Part shown: piece by piece, positions 7,188 to 15,885 of the stretch
How positions within the stretch are numbered: position 1 is the first letter of the stretch
How the letters are laid out: each line of letters opens with the position of its first letter
Assembly (NCBI RefSeq): GCF_014873755.1
Contig: NZ_JADBEG010000001.1
Span: 6,174,501 to 6,238,500, forward strand
Length of the DNA stretch: 64,000 bases
Direction: 5' to 3'
Source of the DNA: Amycolatopsis lexingtonensis
GTDB taxonomy: Bacteria > Actinomycetota > Actinomycetes > Mycobacteriales > Pseudonocardiaceae
Notes under the pieces: model-generated
Database searches by the model: none
What the model was told of the DNA's origin: nothing
The model's input: the letters and a program-made list of their open reading frames with translations, nothing else
Made by a program: the position numbers and the translations under genes

Positions 7188-8078
7188 TCAGTGCGACCGG
7201 CGCCGGAACCCCGCCACCGCGGCCAGCACCACCGAAGTCACCGCCGCCAGCCAGCCCACCACCCGGGACAGCTCCACCGCGCGCGTCACGTGCCCGGCAT
7301 CGGGGTTCCGCCCCACCCCGAGCACCGGCAGCTCGGCCACCCCGTGCGGGTACACCGTCCGGCCGCCGACGCGGATCTCCAGTGCTCCCGCGAACGCCGC
7401 CTCCACGCGGCCCGCGTTCGGGCTCGGGTGGGCGATCGTGTCGCGGCGCCACGCGCGCCACGCGCCGCCCGCCGAGCCGCCGACCACCGGGGCCGCCAGG
7501 ACCGTCAGGGCGGCCGCCACCCGGGTCGGGACCAGGTGGACGAGCTCGTCGAGCCGGTCGATCGCCCAGTGGCCGCGGCGGCCGACGCGGGCGCGGCGCA
7601 GCAGGCTCACCGCGCGGGCGCCGGCCAGGCCCGGGACGCCCGCCAGCGCGCCCCACACCAGCGGCGCGACCACCGCGTCGGACGTGTTCTCGGCCAGCGT
7701 CTCCACCGAGGCTCGGGAAAGCGCGATCGCGCCCAGGCCGTCGGCCACCCGCGGGTCCAATTCGGACAGTGTGGTGCGTGCGGGGTCGAAGCGGCACTCC
7801 TCGAGGTCGCGGGCCAGCTCCGTGCCCTGCTGGGCCAGCCCCGCCGCGCCGAGGACCGCCCACGTCGTGACCGCCGTCGCCGTGGCCTGGACCAACGGTC
7901 GGCCGCGGCCGGCTCGCTCCAGCAGGACCCCGCCCGCGACCGCCACGCCGGCGACCAACGCTCCACGGCCGGGCGCCAGGCGGCGGAAAGCCGTCACCGG
8001 CGGACGGCGGCGGGGGTCGCCGAGGGCGCCGTCGGCCGCCACACCCAACACCAATCCGATCGCGCGCGCCGCGCTCAC
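7188..8078 (-). CDS. cobD: cobalamin biosynthesis protein CobD/CbiB
   Basis: 296 residues, several hydrophobic segments. CobD/CbiB attaches the aminopropanol arm to adenosylcobyric acid to give adenosylcobinamide. Signatures: GLVLGVAADGALGDP at the start, ETLAENTSDAVVAPLVWGALAG near residues 124-145, and HPSPNAGRVEAAFAGAL near residue 215. No other corrin-ring gene is adjacent, though the RNase H/phosphatase gene at 1.3 kb carries a CobC-like domain. GTG 8078 has a G-rich SD-like stretch upstream. Confidence 0.92.
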   Translation of the reverse strand: MSAARAIGLVLGVAADGALGDPRRRPPVTAFRRLAPGRGALVAGVAVAGGVLLERAGRGRPLVQATATAVTTWAVLGAAGLAQQGTELARDLEECRFDPARTTLSELDPRVADGLGAIALSRASVETLAENTSDAVVAPLVWGALAGVPGLAGARAVSLLRRARVGRRGHWAIDRLDELVHLVPTRVAAALTVLAAPVVGGSAGGAWRAWRRDTIAHPSPNAGRVEAAFAGALEIRVGGRTVYPHGVAELPVLGVGRNPDAGHVTRAVELSRVVGWLAAVTSVVLAAVAGFRRRSH

Positions 8079-8154
8079 CCGTGCCCCCCGGCGGAAGAAA
8101 ACTGCAGTACCCGAGGAGGCTACTCGCCCCCGGAAATGCGCCCGGAAACCCCTG

Positions 8155-8838
8155 CTACTCGACCAGCGCCGCGATCTCCTCTCGCGCCTGGACGACGATG
8201 TCCCGCATCGCCCGCTCCGCCCGGTCCGCCTCCCCGGCCGCCACCGCCGCGGCGACCTCCAGGTGCAGTGCCACCGCCTCGGGCTGGGGTTCCGGGGGCA
8301 TCAGGCCGTGCCCGGTCCGGCCGGTGAGCACCTCCGCGACGACCGCCGACAGCTGCGCGAACATCGGGTTGCGGGACGCGCTGAGCAGCAGATCATGGAA
8401 CGCGATGTCGAACTCGAGGAACGTCCGGAGGTCACGGGCCCTGGCCGTGCGCGCCAGCCGCTCCCCCAGCGCACCGAGCCGGCCGCGCTCCTCCGGCGTC
8501 GCGCGCAGGGCCGCGTACCGGGCCGCGCAGGGTTCGATCGCCGAGCGGAGCTCGTTCAGGGTCGCCAGGGCCGCCGGGCGGGCCGGGCCGTCGAGCTGCC
8601 AGCGGATCAGGCGCGGATCGTAGTGGTTCCACTCCGCCGCCTCGCGGACGGTCACCCCGACCCGCCGCTTGCTGCTGGTCAGCCGCATCGTCTCCAGCAC
8701 GCGGACGACTTCGCGCGCCACCGTCCGCGAAGCCCCGAAGCGCTCTTGCAGCTCTTCGGAGCGCACCACGGTGCCCGGCGGCAGCTCGCCGTTCGCGATC
8801 GCCGCACCCAGCGCGTCCAGTACCTGCTCGTGCCTCAC
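8155..8838 (-). CDS. FadR-type GntR regulator of gluconate genes
   Basis: 227 residues: N-terminal winged helix (about 1-65, with LQERFGASRTVAREVVRVLE) and an all-helical FCD ligand domain (FLEFDIAFHDLLLSASRNPMF, which carries the metal-binding Asp and His). It is divergent from gntK-gntP, with two identical operators between, so it most likely represses them and is released by gluconate or its 6-phosphate. GTG 8838 is preferred because TAGGTT lies seven bases upstream, giving a leaderless start; ATG 8856 is the alternative. Confidence 0.88.
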   Translation of the reverse strand: MRHEQVLDALGAAIANGELPPGTVVRSEELQERFGASRTVAREVVRVLETMRLTSSKRRVGVTVREAAEWNHYDPRLIRWQLDGPARPAALATLNELRSAIEPCAARYAALRATPEERGRLGALGERLARTARARDLRTFLEFDIAFHDLLLSASRNPMFAQLSAVVAEVLTGRTGHGLMPPEPQPEAVALHLEVAAAVAAGEADRAERAMRDIVVQAREEIAALVE

Positions 8839-8867
8839 CCCACCCAACCTAGCCATCTGATTCGATT

Positions 8868-8899
8868 AAGTAGTACTTCATCTTGAATAAGTAGTACTT
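8868..8899. promoter_or_regulatory. twin GntR operator
   Basis: AAGTAGTACTT occurs at 8868-8878 and again at 8889-8899. Each is a perfect palindrome around a central G (AAGTA-G-TACTT), and centres are 21 bases apart, two helical turns, on one face of DNA between the divergent regulator and kinase genes. Confidence 0.75.
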
Positions 8900-8941
8900 T
8901 TGAGTTTGACTCACCCGAGCACAACGACGTGGGAGGTGCGG

Positions 8942-9436
8942 ATGACCGTCATCGTGGTGATGGGCGTGTCAGGCTCCGGGAAGACGACGATCGGGACCGC
9001 GCTCGCGCGGGCGCTGGACGTCGAGTACGCCGAAGCGGACTCGTTCCACCCGAAAGCCAACATCGACAAGATGACCGCGGGACACCCGCTGACGGACTCC
9101 GACCGCGCCCCCTGGCTCGAGGCCATCGCCGGCTGGATCCGCGAGCACCAGGCCGGTGGCGGCGTCGTGACGTCGTCCGCGCTCAAGCGCCGGTACCGCG
9201 ACGTGCTGCGGACCGGCGGGCCGGTCTGGTTCGCCCACCTGCACGGCGACCGCGAAATCCTCGCCGAGCGCATGAAGTCGCGCTCGGGCCACTTCATGCC
9301 GGTGTCCCTGCTGGACTCCCAGCTCGCCGACCTCGAACCGCTCGAGCCGGACGAGCCCGGCGCGATCTTCGACATCCGCGAAACGCCCGCCGCCATCACC
9401 GATGCCGCCCTCACCGCCTTCCGGGAGCGCTCATGA
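8942..9436 (+). CDS. gntK: gluconokinase
   Basis: 164 residues. Phosphorylates gluconate to 6-phosphogluconate using ATP. P-loop GVSGSGKTT at residues 8-16, ADSFHPKANIDKM as in GntK, and HFMPVSLLDSQLADLEPLEPDE near residue 120. ATG 8942 has GGGAGG upstream; the longer reading frame from 8900 runs into the operator and is not the start. Overlaps gntP by four bases (ATGA). Confidence 0.95.
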   Translation: MTVIVVMGVSGSGKTTIGTALARALDVEYAEADSFHPKANIDKMTAGHPLTDSDRAPWLEAIAGWIREHQAGGGVVTSSALKRRYRDVLRTGGPVWFAHLHGDREILAERMKSRSGHFMPVSLLDSQLADLEPLEPDEPGAIFDIRETPAAITDAALTAFRERS

Positions 9437-10797
9437 CCACCCTCGCCGCCGCCTGGACCGGCCACGACTCCCGGCTGATCATCGCGACCGTCGTCGCGAT
9501 CGCCGTCATCGTCGTGCTGATCACCAAGGTGAAGCTGCACCCGTTCCTGTCGCTGGTGCTCGGCTCGCTGATCCTCGGCCTGTCCGCCGGGATGCCGATC
9601 GCCGACGTCATCAAGAAGTTCTCCGCCGGTGTCGGCAGCACGGTCGCGTCGGTCGGCATCCTGATCGCCCTCGGCGCGATGCTCGGCAAGCTGCTGGCCG
9701 AGTCGGGCGGCGCCGACCAGATCGTCGACACCGTGCTCGGCAAGGCCCGCGACAAGAGCCTGCCGTGGGCGATGGCGCTCGTCGCGGCGCTGATCGGGCT
9801 GCCGATGTTCTTCGAGATCGGCCTCGTCATGCTCATCCCGGTGGTGCTGCTCGCGGCCAAGCGCACCGGGAAGCCGTTGATGCTGCTGGGAATTCCGGCG
9901 GTGGCCGGGCTTTCGGTGCTGCACGGGCTCGTCCCGCCGCACCCGGGCCCGCTCGCCGCGGCGGGCGCGCTGAACGCGAACGTCGGGATCACGCTGGCGT
10001 TCGGCCTGCTCGTCGGCATCCCGACGCTGGTCGTCGCGGGCCCGCTGTTCGGCAAGCTCGCGGCCCGGCTGGTGCCGGACGCCGTCGCCCCCGAGCGACT
10101 GGTGCCGGAGCGCGCCGACACGGACAAGCCGCGCCCGAGCTTCGCCGCGACGCTCACGACGGTGCTGCTGCCGGTCGTGCTGATGCTGGCGAAAGCGCTC
10201 TCGGACATCCTGCTGGCCAAGGACAGCGGGGCCCGCAAGGTCCTGGACTTCGTCGGCGACCCGCTGATCGCGCTGCTGGCGGCGGTGCTGGTCGGCATGG
10301 TGCTGCTGGGCCGCCCGGCCGGGCTCGGCCGGGACAAGCTGTCCACTGTGGTCGGTGACTCGCTCGGCCCGATCGCGGGCATCATCCTGATCGTCGGCGC
10401 GGGCGGCGGCTTCAAGCAGACCCTGGTCGACGCCGGCGTCGGCGACGTCATCACCGGCCTGGCCAAGGACGCGCACCTCTCCCCGCTCCTGCTCGGCTGG
10501 CTGGTCGCGGTGGCGATCCGGCTGGCCACGGGCTCGGCCACGGTGGCGACGGTCTCGGCGGCGGGCATCGTGGCCCCGCTGGCGGCGGGGATGGACCCGT
10601 CGCAGAGCGCGCTGCTGGTGCTCGCGATCGGCGCGGGCTCGCTGTTCTTCTCGCACGTCAACGACGCCGGGTTCTGGCTGGTCAAGGAGTACTTCGGGCT
10701 GTCGGTCGGCCAGACCCTGAAGAGCTGGTCGGTGATGGAGACCCTGATCTCGGTGGTCGCGATCGCCCTGATCCTCCCGCTGTCACTCCTGGTTTAG
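9433..10797 (+). CDS. gntP: gluconate permease (GntP family)
   Basis: 454 residues with about twelve membrane segments, the GntP length. Conserved pieces include GLPMFFEIGLVMLIPVV, GLVPPHPGPLAAAGALNANVG and ATGSATVATVSAAGIV near the C-terminus. Brings gluconate in by proton symport, feeding GntK encoded immediately upstream. ATG 9433 overlaps the gntK stop. A 24-base-pair stem follows the stop codon. Confidence 0.95.
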   Translation: MTTLAAAWTGHDSRLIIATVVAIAVIVVLITKVKLHPFLSLVLGSLILGLSAGMPIADVIKKFSAGVGSTVASVGILIALGAMLGKLLAESGGADQIVDTVLGKARDKSLPWAMALVAALIGLPMFFEIGLVMLIPVVLLAAKRTGKPLMLLGIPAVAGLSVLHGLVPPHPGPLAAAGALNANVGITLAFGLLVGIPTLVVAGPLFGKLAARLVPDAVAPERLVPERADTDKPRPSFAATLTTVLLPVVLMLAKALSDILLAKDSGARKVLDFVGDPLIALLAAVLVGMVLLGRPAGLGRDKLSTVVGDSLGPIAGIILIVGAGGGFKQTLVDAGVGDVITGLAKDAHLSPLLLGWLVAVAIRLATGSATVATVSAAGIVAPLAAGMDPSQSALLVLAIGAGSLFFSHVNDAGFWLVKEYFGLSVGQTLKSWSVMETLISVVAIALILPLSLLV

Positions 10798-10798
10798 A

Positions 10799-10859
10799 AA
10801 AAGCCGTGAATGCCACATTGAGGGACGTTAGGTCTCTCAATGTGGCATTCACGGCTTTT
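10799..10859 (+). terminator. strong hairpin after gntP
   Basis: A perfect 24-bp inverted repeat (10799-10822 with 10836-10859) with a 13-base loop, starting two bases after the gntP stop. It begins AAAAGCCG and ends CGGCTTTT, so it carries a short U-tract. The arm contains TGCCACATTGAG, a variant of the repeat found at three other gene ends in this window. Confidence 0.85.
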
Positions 10860-10866
10860 CGCACCG

Positions 10867-10896
10867 TTGACATGTGACCTTTTGGTCACCTATCTT
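10867..10896 (+). promoter_or_regulatory. promoter with an operator in the spacer, for arsR/AHSA1
   Basis: TTGACA (10867-10872), 18-base spacer, TATCTT (10891-10896). The spacer holds GTGACC-TTTT-GGTCAC (10874-10889), a perfect 6+6 inverted repeat filling it almost end to end. The GTG start at 10903 is six bases after the -10. A repressor bound here would exclude RNA polymerase. Confidence 0.75.
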
Positions 10897-10902
10897 GAGG
10901 GC

Positions 10903-11223
10903 GTGCAAGACGACCTGGTGTTCAAGGCACTGGCGGATCCGACCCGCCGGTTCCTGCTCGACCTGCTCTTCGAGCGTGACGGCCGCACGCTCACCGAGCT
11001 GGAAACCCAGGTCGAGATGACCCGCTTCGGCGTCATGAAGCACCTGAAGCTGCTGGAAGAAGCCGGACTCGTCGTCACGCGGAAGGACGGCCGCGAGAAG
11101 CGGCACTTCCTCAACCCCGTGCCGATCCGGCAGATCCACGACCGGTGGATCGACAAGTACACCGAGCGACAGGTCACGGCGCTGCTCGACCTCAAGAACG
11201 AACTGGAAGGCGAAGAACCATGA
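10903..11223 (+). CDS. ArsR-family winged-helix regulator
   Basis: 106 residues: ALADPTRRFLLDLLF, ELETQVEMTRFGVMKHLKLLEEAGLV recognition helix region and the EKRHFLNPVPI wing. No ArsR-type metal-binding cysteines are present, so it belongs to the non-metal group usually paired with AHSA1/SRPBCC genes, as here. It likely represses its own two-gene operon through the spacer palindrome. GTG 10903 is leaderless by position; the longer frame from 10840 begins inside the terminator. Confidence 0.9.
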   Translation: MQDDLVFKALADPTRRFLLDLLFERDGRTLTELETQVEMTRFGVMKHLKLLEEAGLVVTRKDGREKRHFLNPVPIRQIHDRWIDKYTERQVTALLDLKNELEGEEP

Positions 11224-11732
11224 CGACCACCGTGCAGGTCCACCGCGTCTACATCAAGGCGACCCCGGAGCGCATCTGGGACGCCATCACCAAGCCCGAG
11301 TGGACGCAGAAGTACGGCTACACCGGCCTCGCCGACTTCGACCTGAAGGTCGGCGGCAAGCACCGGACCCGGCCGACGCAGGCGTTCATCGACGCCGGCA
11401 TCACCGGTGACCTCGTCGACGGCGAAGTCCTCGAGGTCGACCCGCCGCGCAAGCTCGTCATCACGTGGAAACTGCTGATGGGGCCCGAAGAAATGGGCGC
11501 CGAGCCCTACACCACGCTCACCTACGACATCGAGGCGACGAAGACCGCCGGCACCAGACTCACCGTCACGCACGACGTCACCGGCGCGCCGCTGACCGCC
11601 GAGATGGTCGCCGGGGTGCACGAGGACGTCAACGCCGGGCCGGGCGAGAACGCCGGTGGTGGCTGGGACTGGATCCTCTCGGACCTCAAGTCGCTGCTGG
11701 AGACCGGCGAAATCCTGGTCCCGGCGCCGTGA
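11220..11732 (+). CDS. SRPBCC/AHSA1-domain protein
   Basis: 170 residues of the START-like fold: VHRVYIKATPERIWDAITKPEW at the start, GEVLEVDPPRKLVITWK in the middle, a GWDWILSDLKSLLETG C-terminal helix. The fold binds hydrophobic small molecules; AHSA1-like proteins paired with ArsR regulators have no agreed function, and a role as ligand sensor or detoxifier is inference. ATG overlaps the arsR stop (ATGA). Confidence 0.85.
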   Translation: MTTTVQVHRVYIKATPERIWDAITKPEWTQKYGYTGLADFDLKVGGKHRTRPTQAFIDAGITGDLVDGEVLEVDPPRKLVITWKLLMGPEEMGAEPYTTLTYDIEATKTAGTRLTVTHDVTGAPLTAEMVAGVHEDVNAGPGENAGGGWDWILSDLKSLLETGEILVPAP

Positions 11733-11738
11733 GGGGGT

Positions 11739-11782
11739 CTGGCGGGACCTGTCTCGCGCCGCTTCGAGACAGGTCCCGCCAG
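11739..11782. terminator. bidirectional terminator hairpin
   Basis: 18-bp perfect stem (11739-11756 with 11765-11782), 8-base loop, between the stops of the convergent AHSA1 and BadF-kinase genes. No long U-tract, as is common in actinobacteria. Confidence 0.7.
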
Positions 11783-11787
11783 GGTCT

Positions 11788-12756
11788 TCAGACGCGCTGG
11801 GTCGCCGCCTTCAAGGCCGTCTTCGCGGCCTCCGGCGCACCCAGCGTGTCGAGTCCGAACAACGCCGCCCCCACCACCGGGTTCACGTCGACGACGCGGA
11901 CCACCGCGCGCGGCGCCACCTTCAGGCACCGCTTCTCGATCTCCGCGATCACCGGCGCGCCGACTCCGGTCAGCACACCGCCGCCGAGGACGATTTCCGG
12001 GGCTTCGCCGGTCAGGTCCAGCTCGCGGAGGATCACCGCGGCGAACACGCTGACCTCCTCGACGAACCGCGTCACGATGTCCTGCGCCACCTCGTCGCCG
12101 GCCGCGGCCACCTCGAACAGCAGGGGGCACAGGCCGTGGATCGACGCCGCGTCGATCTCCTCGAAGTGCAGGCCCTGCACGACGTCCAGGAGCGTCGGCT
12201 TCCCGAAGTACGCCGCCACCGCGGGCATCAGCGCGGTCCGCGGGCCGCGGCCGTCCTCGGCGCGCACGGCCCACCACAGCGCCTCTTCGCCGAGCCGGTA
12301 GCCGCCGCCCCAGTCGCCGGAAATCTTGCCCAGCGCGGGAAAGCGGTGGACGCGGCCGTCCGGGCCGACGCCGGCGCCGTTGATCCCGGCTCCGCACACG
12401 ACCGCGACGCCCACCCCCGCGCTGCCCGCCCGCAGCAGCGCGAGGGTGTCGTTGCCGACGGTCAGGGTGTCGCTCCAGCCACGCGCGGACAGCGCCGCGT
12501 GCAGTGCTTCTTCTTCACGCGGGAAGTCCAGCCCGGCCAGGTAAGCCGAGGTGTGGACCGCGACCGGCCGCTCCCCGAAATCGGGGTACGCCGCCAGCAC
12601 CAGGCCTTCCAGCGCCGTGACGCAGGCCGCGACGCCGACGTTCTGCGGCGACGCGCCGGGGCCTCTCGACTTCCCCAGCACCACGCCGTTTTCCGAGATC
12701 ACGAGGACCTCGGTCTTGCTGTTGCCGCCGTCGATCGCGATGATGGCAGGCTTCAT
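11788..12756 (-). CDS. BadF/BadG-type sugar kinase (GlcNAc kinase-like)
   Basis: 322 residues, ASKHA fold: phosphate-1 motif IIAIDGGNSKTEVLV at 4-18, AVVCGAGINGAGVGPDG near residue 115 and EIVLGGGVLTGVG near residue 270. Homologues phosphorylate N-acetylglucosamine or other hexoses with ATP. Last gene of the ROK-ABC-GH4 operon, so it probably phosphorylates the sugar released by the GH4 enzyme. ATG 12756 overlaps the glycosidase stop. Confidence 0.85.
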   Translation of the reverse strand: MKPAIIAIDGGNSKTEVLVISENGVVLGKSRGPGASPQNVGVAACVTALEGLVLAAYPDFGERPVAVHTSAYLAGLDFPREEEALHAALSARGWSDTLTVGNDTLALLRAGSAGVGVAVVCGAGINGAGVGPDGRVHRFPALGKISGDWGGGYRLGEEALWWAVRAEDGRGPRTALMPAVAAYFGKPTLLDVVQGLHFEEIDAASIHGLCPLLFEVAAAGDEVAQDIVTRFVEEVSVFAAVILRELDLTGEAPEIVLGGGVLTGVGAPVIAEIEKRCLKVAPRAVVRVVDVNPVVGAALFGLDTLGAPEAAKTALKAATQRV

Positions 12757-14018
12757 CCGCGCGCCCAGGGCAGGTACTCGCGGTTGATCTGCACCAGCGA
12801 ATCGGCGAGCGTGTCGGCCTTCGCATACTGGCCGACCAGTGGGTGCGCGAGGAGCGCGTCGGCGACGCGGTCGCGGCCACCCTTCACCGCCGCCTCCAGC
12901 GCGAGGAACTCGTACGCCGTCGTCGCCGCGATGAGACCCGAGAACCGGGGTTCCACCGCGGGCTGCGCGATCGGCGTCGCGCCCTTGGAGTCCACAGTGG
13001 ACCGCGCCTCGATGACGGCGTCGTCCGGCAGGAACGGGAAGGTCCCGTCGTTGCGGACGTTCACCACGTGCTCCTCGGCCGGCCCGCCCGCGGTCAGCGC
13101 GTGCACCAGCTGCACGGCGGCTTCCGAGTAGTACGCGCCGCCGCGCTTCTCCAGCGAATCCGGCTTCGTGTTCTGCTCCGGGTCGAGGTAGATCTTCAGC
13201 AGCTCTTCCTCGACATCCGACACGACGTCCGCGCGCGGCCGCTCGGTGCGCTGCTTGGCGACCTGCTCGTCGTGCGCGTAGAAGTACTTCAGGTAGTACG
13301 ACGGCACGACGTTCATCCGCCGCAGCCATTCCTGCGGCACACTGACCTCGGTGGACAGGTAGTCCAGGTGCTGGTCCAGCAGCTCCGGCAGCCGGTCGAC
13401 GCCGTCGACGAGCGCGCCGCGCTCCCAGCTCAGGTGGTTCAGTCCGGTGTGGACGAGCTTGACGTCGTCCGCGCCGACCCCGAGCAGCTTCCCGAACTGG
13501 CGCTGCAGGTTGATCGCGACGTTGCACAGCCCCACCGCGCGGTGGCCTTCGTTGAGCAGGGCGCGCGTGACGATGCCGACCGGGTTGGTGAAGTTGACGA
13601 TCCACGTGTCGTCTCCCGCGATCTTGCGCACGCGGTCGGCGATGTCGAGCACCACCGGAACCGTGCGCAACGCCTTCGCGAGGCCACCCGCGCCCGTCGT
13701 CTCCTGCCCGACGCAGCCGCAGGCATGCGGGAACGTCTCGTCAGACCGCCGCGCGCGCTGCCCGCCGACCCGCAGCTGGATCAGCACCGCGGACGCGCCG
13801 TCCACGCCCTCTTCCAGCGACTGCGTGGTCCGCACCCGCGCCGGGTGCCCGGCGTGGTCGAGGATCCGCTGGCTGAACCCGCCGACGGCCTCGACGCGGT
13901 AGGCGTCCGGGTCGACCAGCACGATCTCGTCGACGTCCAAAGTGGACCGGCGGCCGGCGATCCCGTCGATCAGTTCCGGCGTGTAGGTGGACCCGCCACC
14001 GACGACTGCCAGCTTCAT
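12753..14018 (-). CDS. GH4 family glycosidase (6-phospho-beta-glucosidase-like)
   Basis: 421 residues. GH4 enzymes cleave glycosides by NAD-dependent oxidation at C3 with a metal ion. Seen: Rossmann motif VVGGGSTYTPELIDG at 5-19, IVLVDPD, NFTNPVGIVTRAL, metal-site Cys in GLCNVAINLQRQ and His in HTGLNHLSW. Annotation pipelines call this 6-phospho-beta-glucosidase, but the neighbouring transporter is ABC rather than PTS, so the natural substrate may be unphosphorylated or phosphorylated by the adjacent kinase. Overlaps both neighbours by four bases. Confidence 0.88.
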   Translation of the reverse strand: MKLAVVGGGSTYTPELIDGIAGRRSTLDVDEIVLVDPDAYRVEAVGGFSQRILDHAGHPARVRTTQSLEEGVDGASAVLIQLRVGGQRARRSDETFPHACGCVGQETTGAGGLAKALRTVPVVLDIADRVRKIAGDDTWIVNFTNPVGIVTRALLNEGHRAVGLCNVAINLQRQFGKLLGVGADDVKLVHTGLNHLSWERGALVDGVDRLPELLDQHLDYLSTEVSVPQEWLRRMNVVPSYYLKYFYAHDEQVAKQRTERPRADVVSDVEEELLKIYLDPEQNTKPDSLEKRGGAYYSEAAVQLVHALTAGGPAEEHVVNVRNDGTFPFLPDDAVIEARSTVDSKGATPIAQPAVEPRFSGLIAATTAYEFLALEAAVKGGRDRVADALLAHPLVGQYAKADTLADSLVQINREYLPWARG

Positions 14019-14905
14019 CCCTTGACTCCCGTGAATGTGATGCCCTTGACGAACGACTTCTGGGCGAAGATGAACAACACGATGACCGGCGCCATGATGA
14101 GGGCCGTGGCGGCCATCGTCAGGTTCCACTCGACGTGGTGCATGCCGCGGAAGGACGCGATCGCCAGCGAAAGCGGCCAGTGGTCGCGGTTTTCGCCGGT
14201 GTAGAGCAGCGGCCCGAAGTAGTCGTTCCAGGTGAACAGGAAGCAGAACATCGCGGTGGCCGCGATCCCGGGCTTGGCCATCGGGATCAGCACCCGGTAC
14301 ATCGCCTGGAACTCGTTGCAGCCGTCGATCTTCGCCGCTTCGATGTAGTCCTTCGGGATGGTGAGGAAGAACTGGCGGAGCAGGAAGATCGAGAACGCGT
14401 CGAAGAAGAAGTACGGCACGATCAGCGGCACCAGCGTGCCGGTGAGACCCATCCGCACCCACAGGTCGTACAGCGGCACGATGGTGACCTGCGGCGGCAG
14501 CAGCATCGCGGCCACGGTCAGCATGAAGAACAGGTTCTGCCCGCGCCACCGCAGCTTGGAAAGCCCGTAGGCGGCCGGGATCGCCGAAACCAGCGCGCCC
14601 GCCGTCGCCACGGCCGAGTACAGCAGGCTGTTGCCGAAGTACGACAGGAGCGGCGCCTTCTGGAACACCGTCACGAAGTTCTCGAAGTGCCATTCACTCG
14701 GCCACAAGCTCGCCGTCATCGCCTGGTCGCTCTTCATCACCGAGGTGAGGAACACGAACAGCAGCGGCAGCATGAAGATCACGCCGAGCGCGATCCCGAC
14801 CGCGTGTGTAGCGATGTAGGAAAGCCGCTTGTCCCAGTTGCGCTTGAACTTCACCTTCGGCGGCACGCCCGCTTCGCGTTGCGGCGCTTCGGCCAACGCG
14901 GTCAT
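14015..14905 (-). CDS. sugar ABC transporter permease (MalG type)
   Basis: 296 residues, six membrane segments, first at about 30-52. The ATPase-contact EAA loop reads DYIEAAKIDGCNEFQAMYRVLIPMAKPG. Typical MalG/UgpE C-terminus ending KSFVKGITFTGVKG. GGAGGAGGG precedes ATG 14905. No ATPase gene is in the operon, so a shared multiplexing ATPase (MsiK type) encoded elsewhere is expected. Confidence 0.93.
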   Translation of the reverse strand: MTALAEAPQREAGVPPKVKFKRNWDKRLSYIATHAVGIALGVIFMLPLLFVFLTSVMKSDQAMTASLWPSEWHFENFVTVFQKAPLLSYFGNSLLYSAVATAGALVSAIPAAYGLSKLRWRGQNLFFMLTVAAMLLPPQVTIVPLYDLWVRMGLTGTLVPLIVPYFFFDAFSIFLLRQFFLTIPKDYIEAAKIDGCNEFQAMYRVLIPMAKPGIAATAMFCFLFTWNDYFGPLLYTGENRDHWPLSLAIASFRGMHHVEWNLTMAATALIMAPVIVLFIFAQKSFVKGITFTGVKG

Positions 14906-15885
14906 GCGCCCTCCTCCTGGTGCTGGGACTTGCGCAGCTGGCGGACCAGGATCCAGGTGAACCCGGCGCTGACGATGAACAGCAGCACGGCCATCGCCGC
15001 CGCGTAGCCCATGTTGAAGTAGCGGAAACCCTGGACGTACAGCCAGATCGGGTACGTCAGCGTCGAGTTCTGCGGCGCCCCGATGAGCTTCGAGTTGCCG
15101 GCGACGTCGGCGGTGCCCGCGCTCGCGGAGGCCGCGACGATCGCCTGCGTGAAGAACTGCAGGGCGTAGATGATCGAGTTGACCACGCCGAAGAGCAGCA
15201 CCGGCGAGATCGACGGCAGCGTGACGTGCCAGAACCGGCGGATCGGGCCGGCGCCGTCGAGCTCCGCAGCCTCGTACTGCTCGGTCGGGACGTCCAGCAG
15301 CGCGGCCAGGATGATGATCATCAGCTCGCCGGAACCCCACAGCGCCAGCAGCGTCAGCGCTGGCTTCGACATCTCCGGGCTGTTGAACCACAGGCCGCCG
15401 TCGATGCCGACGAGCCGCAGGAACCGGTTGACCGGGCCGAATTCCGGGTTGAACACGAAGACGAACGCCAGCGTCGCCGCCGCGGGCGGGGCGAGTGTCG
15501 GCAGGTAGCAGAGCGTCCGGACCAGGCCGACGCCCGACTTGAGCCGCGAGATCACCGACGCGACGCCGAGGGAGAACACCACGCGGCAGACCGTCAGGAT
15601 GACCACCAGCCACAGCGTGTTGTACGCGGCCGTGCCGACCAGCGGCTCGGTGGTGAACATCCGGACGTAGTTGTCGAAGCCGATGAACTCCGGCGGGTTG
15701 ATCAGGTCGTACCGGGTGAAGGAGTAGTAGACCGTGGCGATCAGCGGGTAGCCGAAGAAGATCAGGAACCCGAGGAACGCCGGGGCCATGAAGAAGAAGA
15801 CGGTCCGGCGGCGCTTGGCCCGGCGGGCCCCCGCCCGCGCCGTGCTCGGCGCGGACGGGGACACCTTTTCCGCGAGCGTGGTCAT
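14902..15885 (-). CDS. sugar ABC transporter permease (MalF type)
   Basis: 327 residues: a basic Ala-rich N-terminus, FFFMAPAFLGFLIFFGYPLIATVYYSFT first helix, and the EAA loop TEQYEAAELDGAGPIRRFWHVTLPSISP. Pairs with the MalG-type permease to form the channel for the sugar delivered by the lipoprotein encoded upstream. ATGA overlaps on both sides. Confidence 0.93.
   Translation of the reverse strand: MTTLAEKVSPSAPSTARAGARRAKRRRTVFFFMAPAFLGFLIFFGYPLIATVYYSFTRYDLINPPEFIGFDNYVRMFTTEPLVGTAAYNTLWLVVILTVCRVVFSLGVASVISRLKSGVGLVRTLCYLPTLAPPAAATLAFVFVFNPEFGPVNRFLRLVGIDGGLWFNSPEMSKPALTLLALWGSGELMIIILAALLDVPTEQYEAAELDGAGPIRRFWHVTLPSISPVLLFGVVNSIIYALQFFTQAIVAASASAGTADVAGNSKLIGAPQNSTLTYPIWLYVQGFRYFNMGYAAAMAVLLFIVSAGFTWILVRQLRKSQHQEEGA

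Noticed and set aside
11656..13131. 491-residue plus-strand ORF over the kinase and GH4 genes
   Set aside because: Same reason: the opposite strand carries the ASKHA and GH4 motifs; the plus-strand reading is Arg/Asp/His-rich noise.
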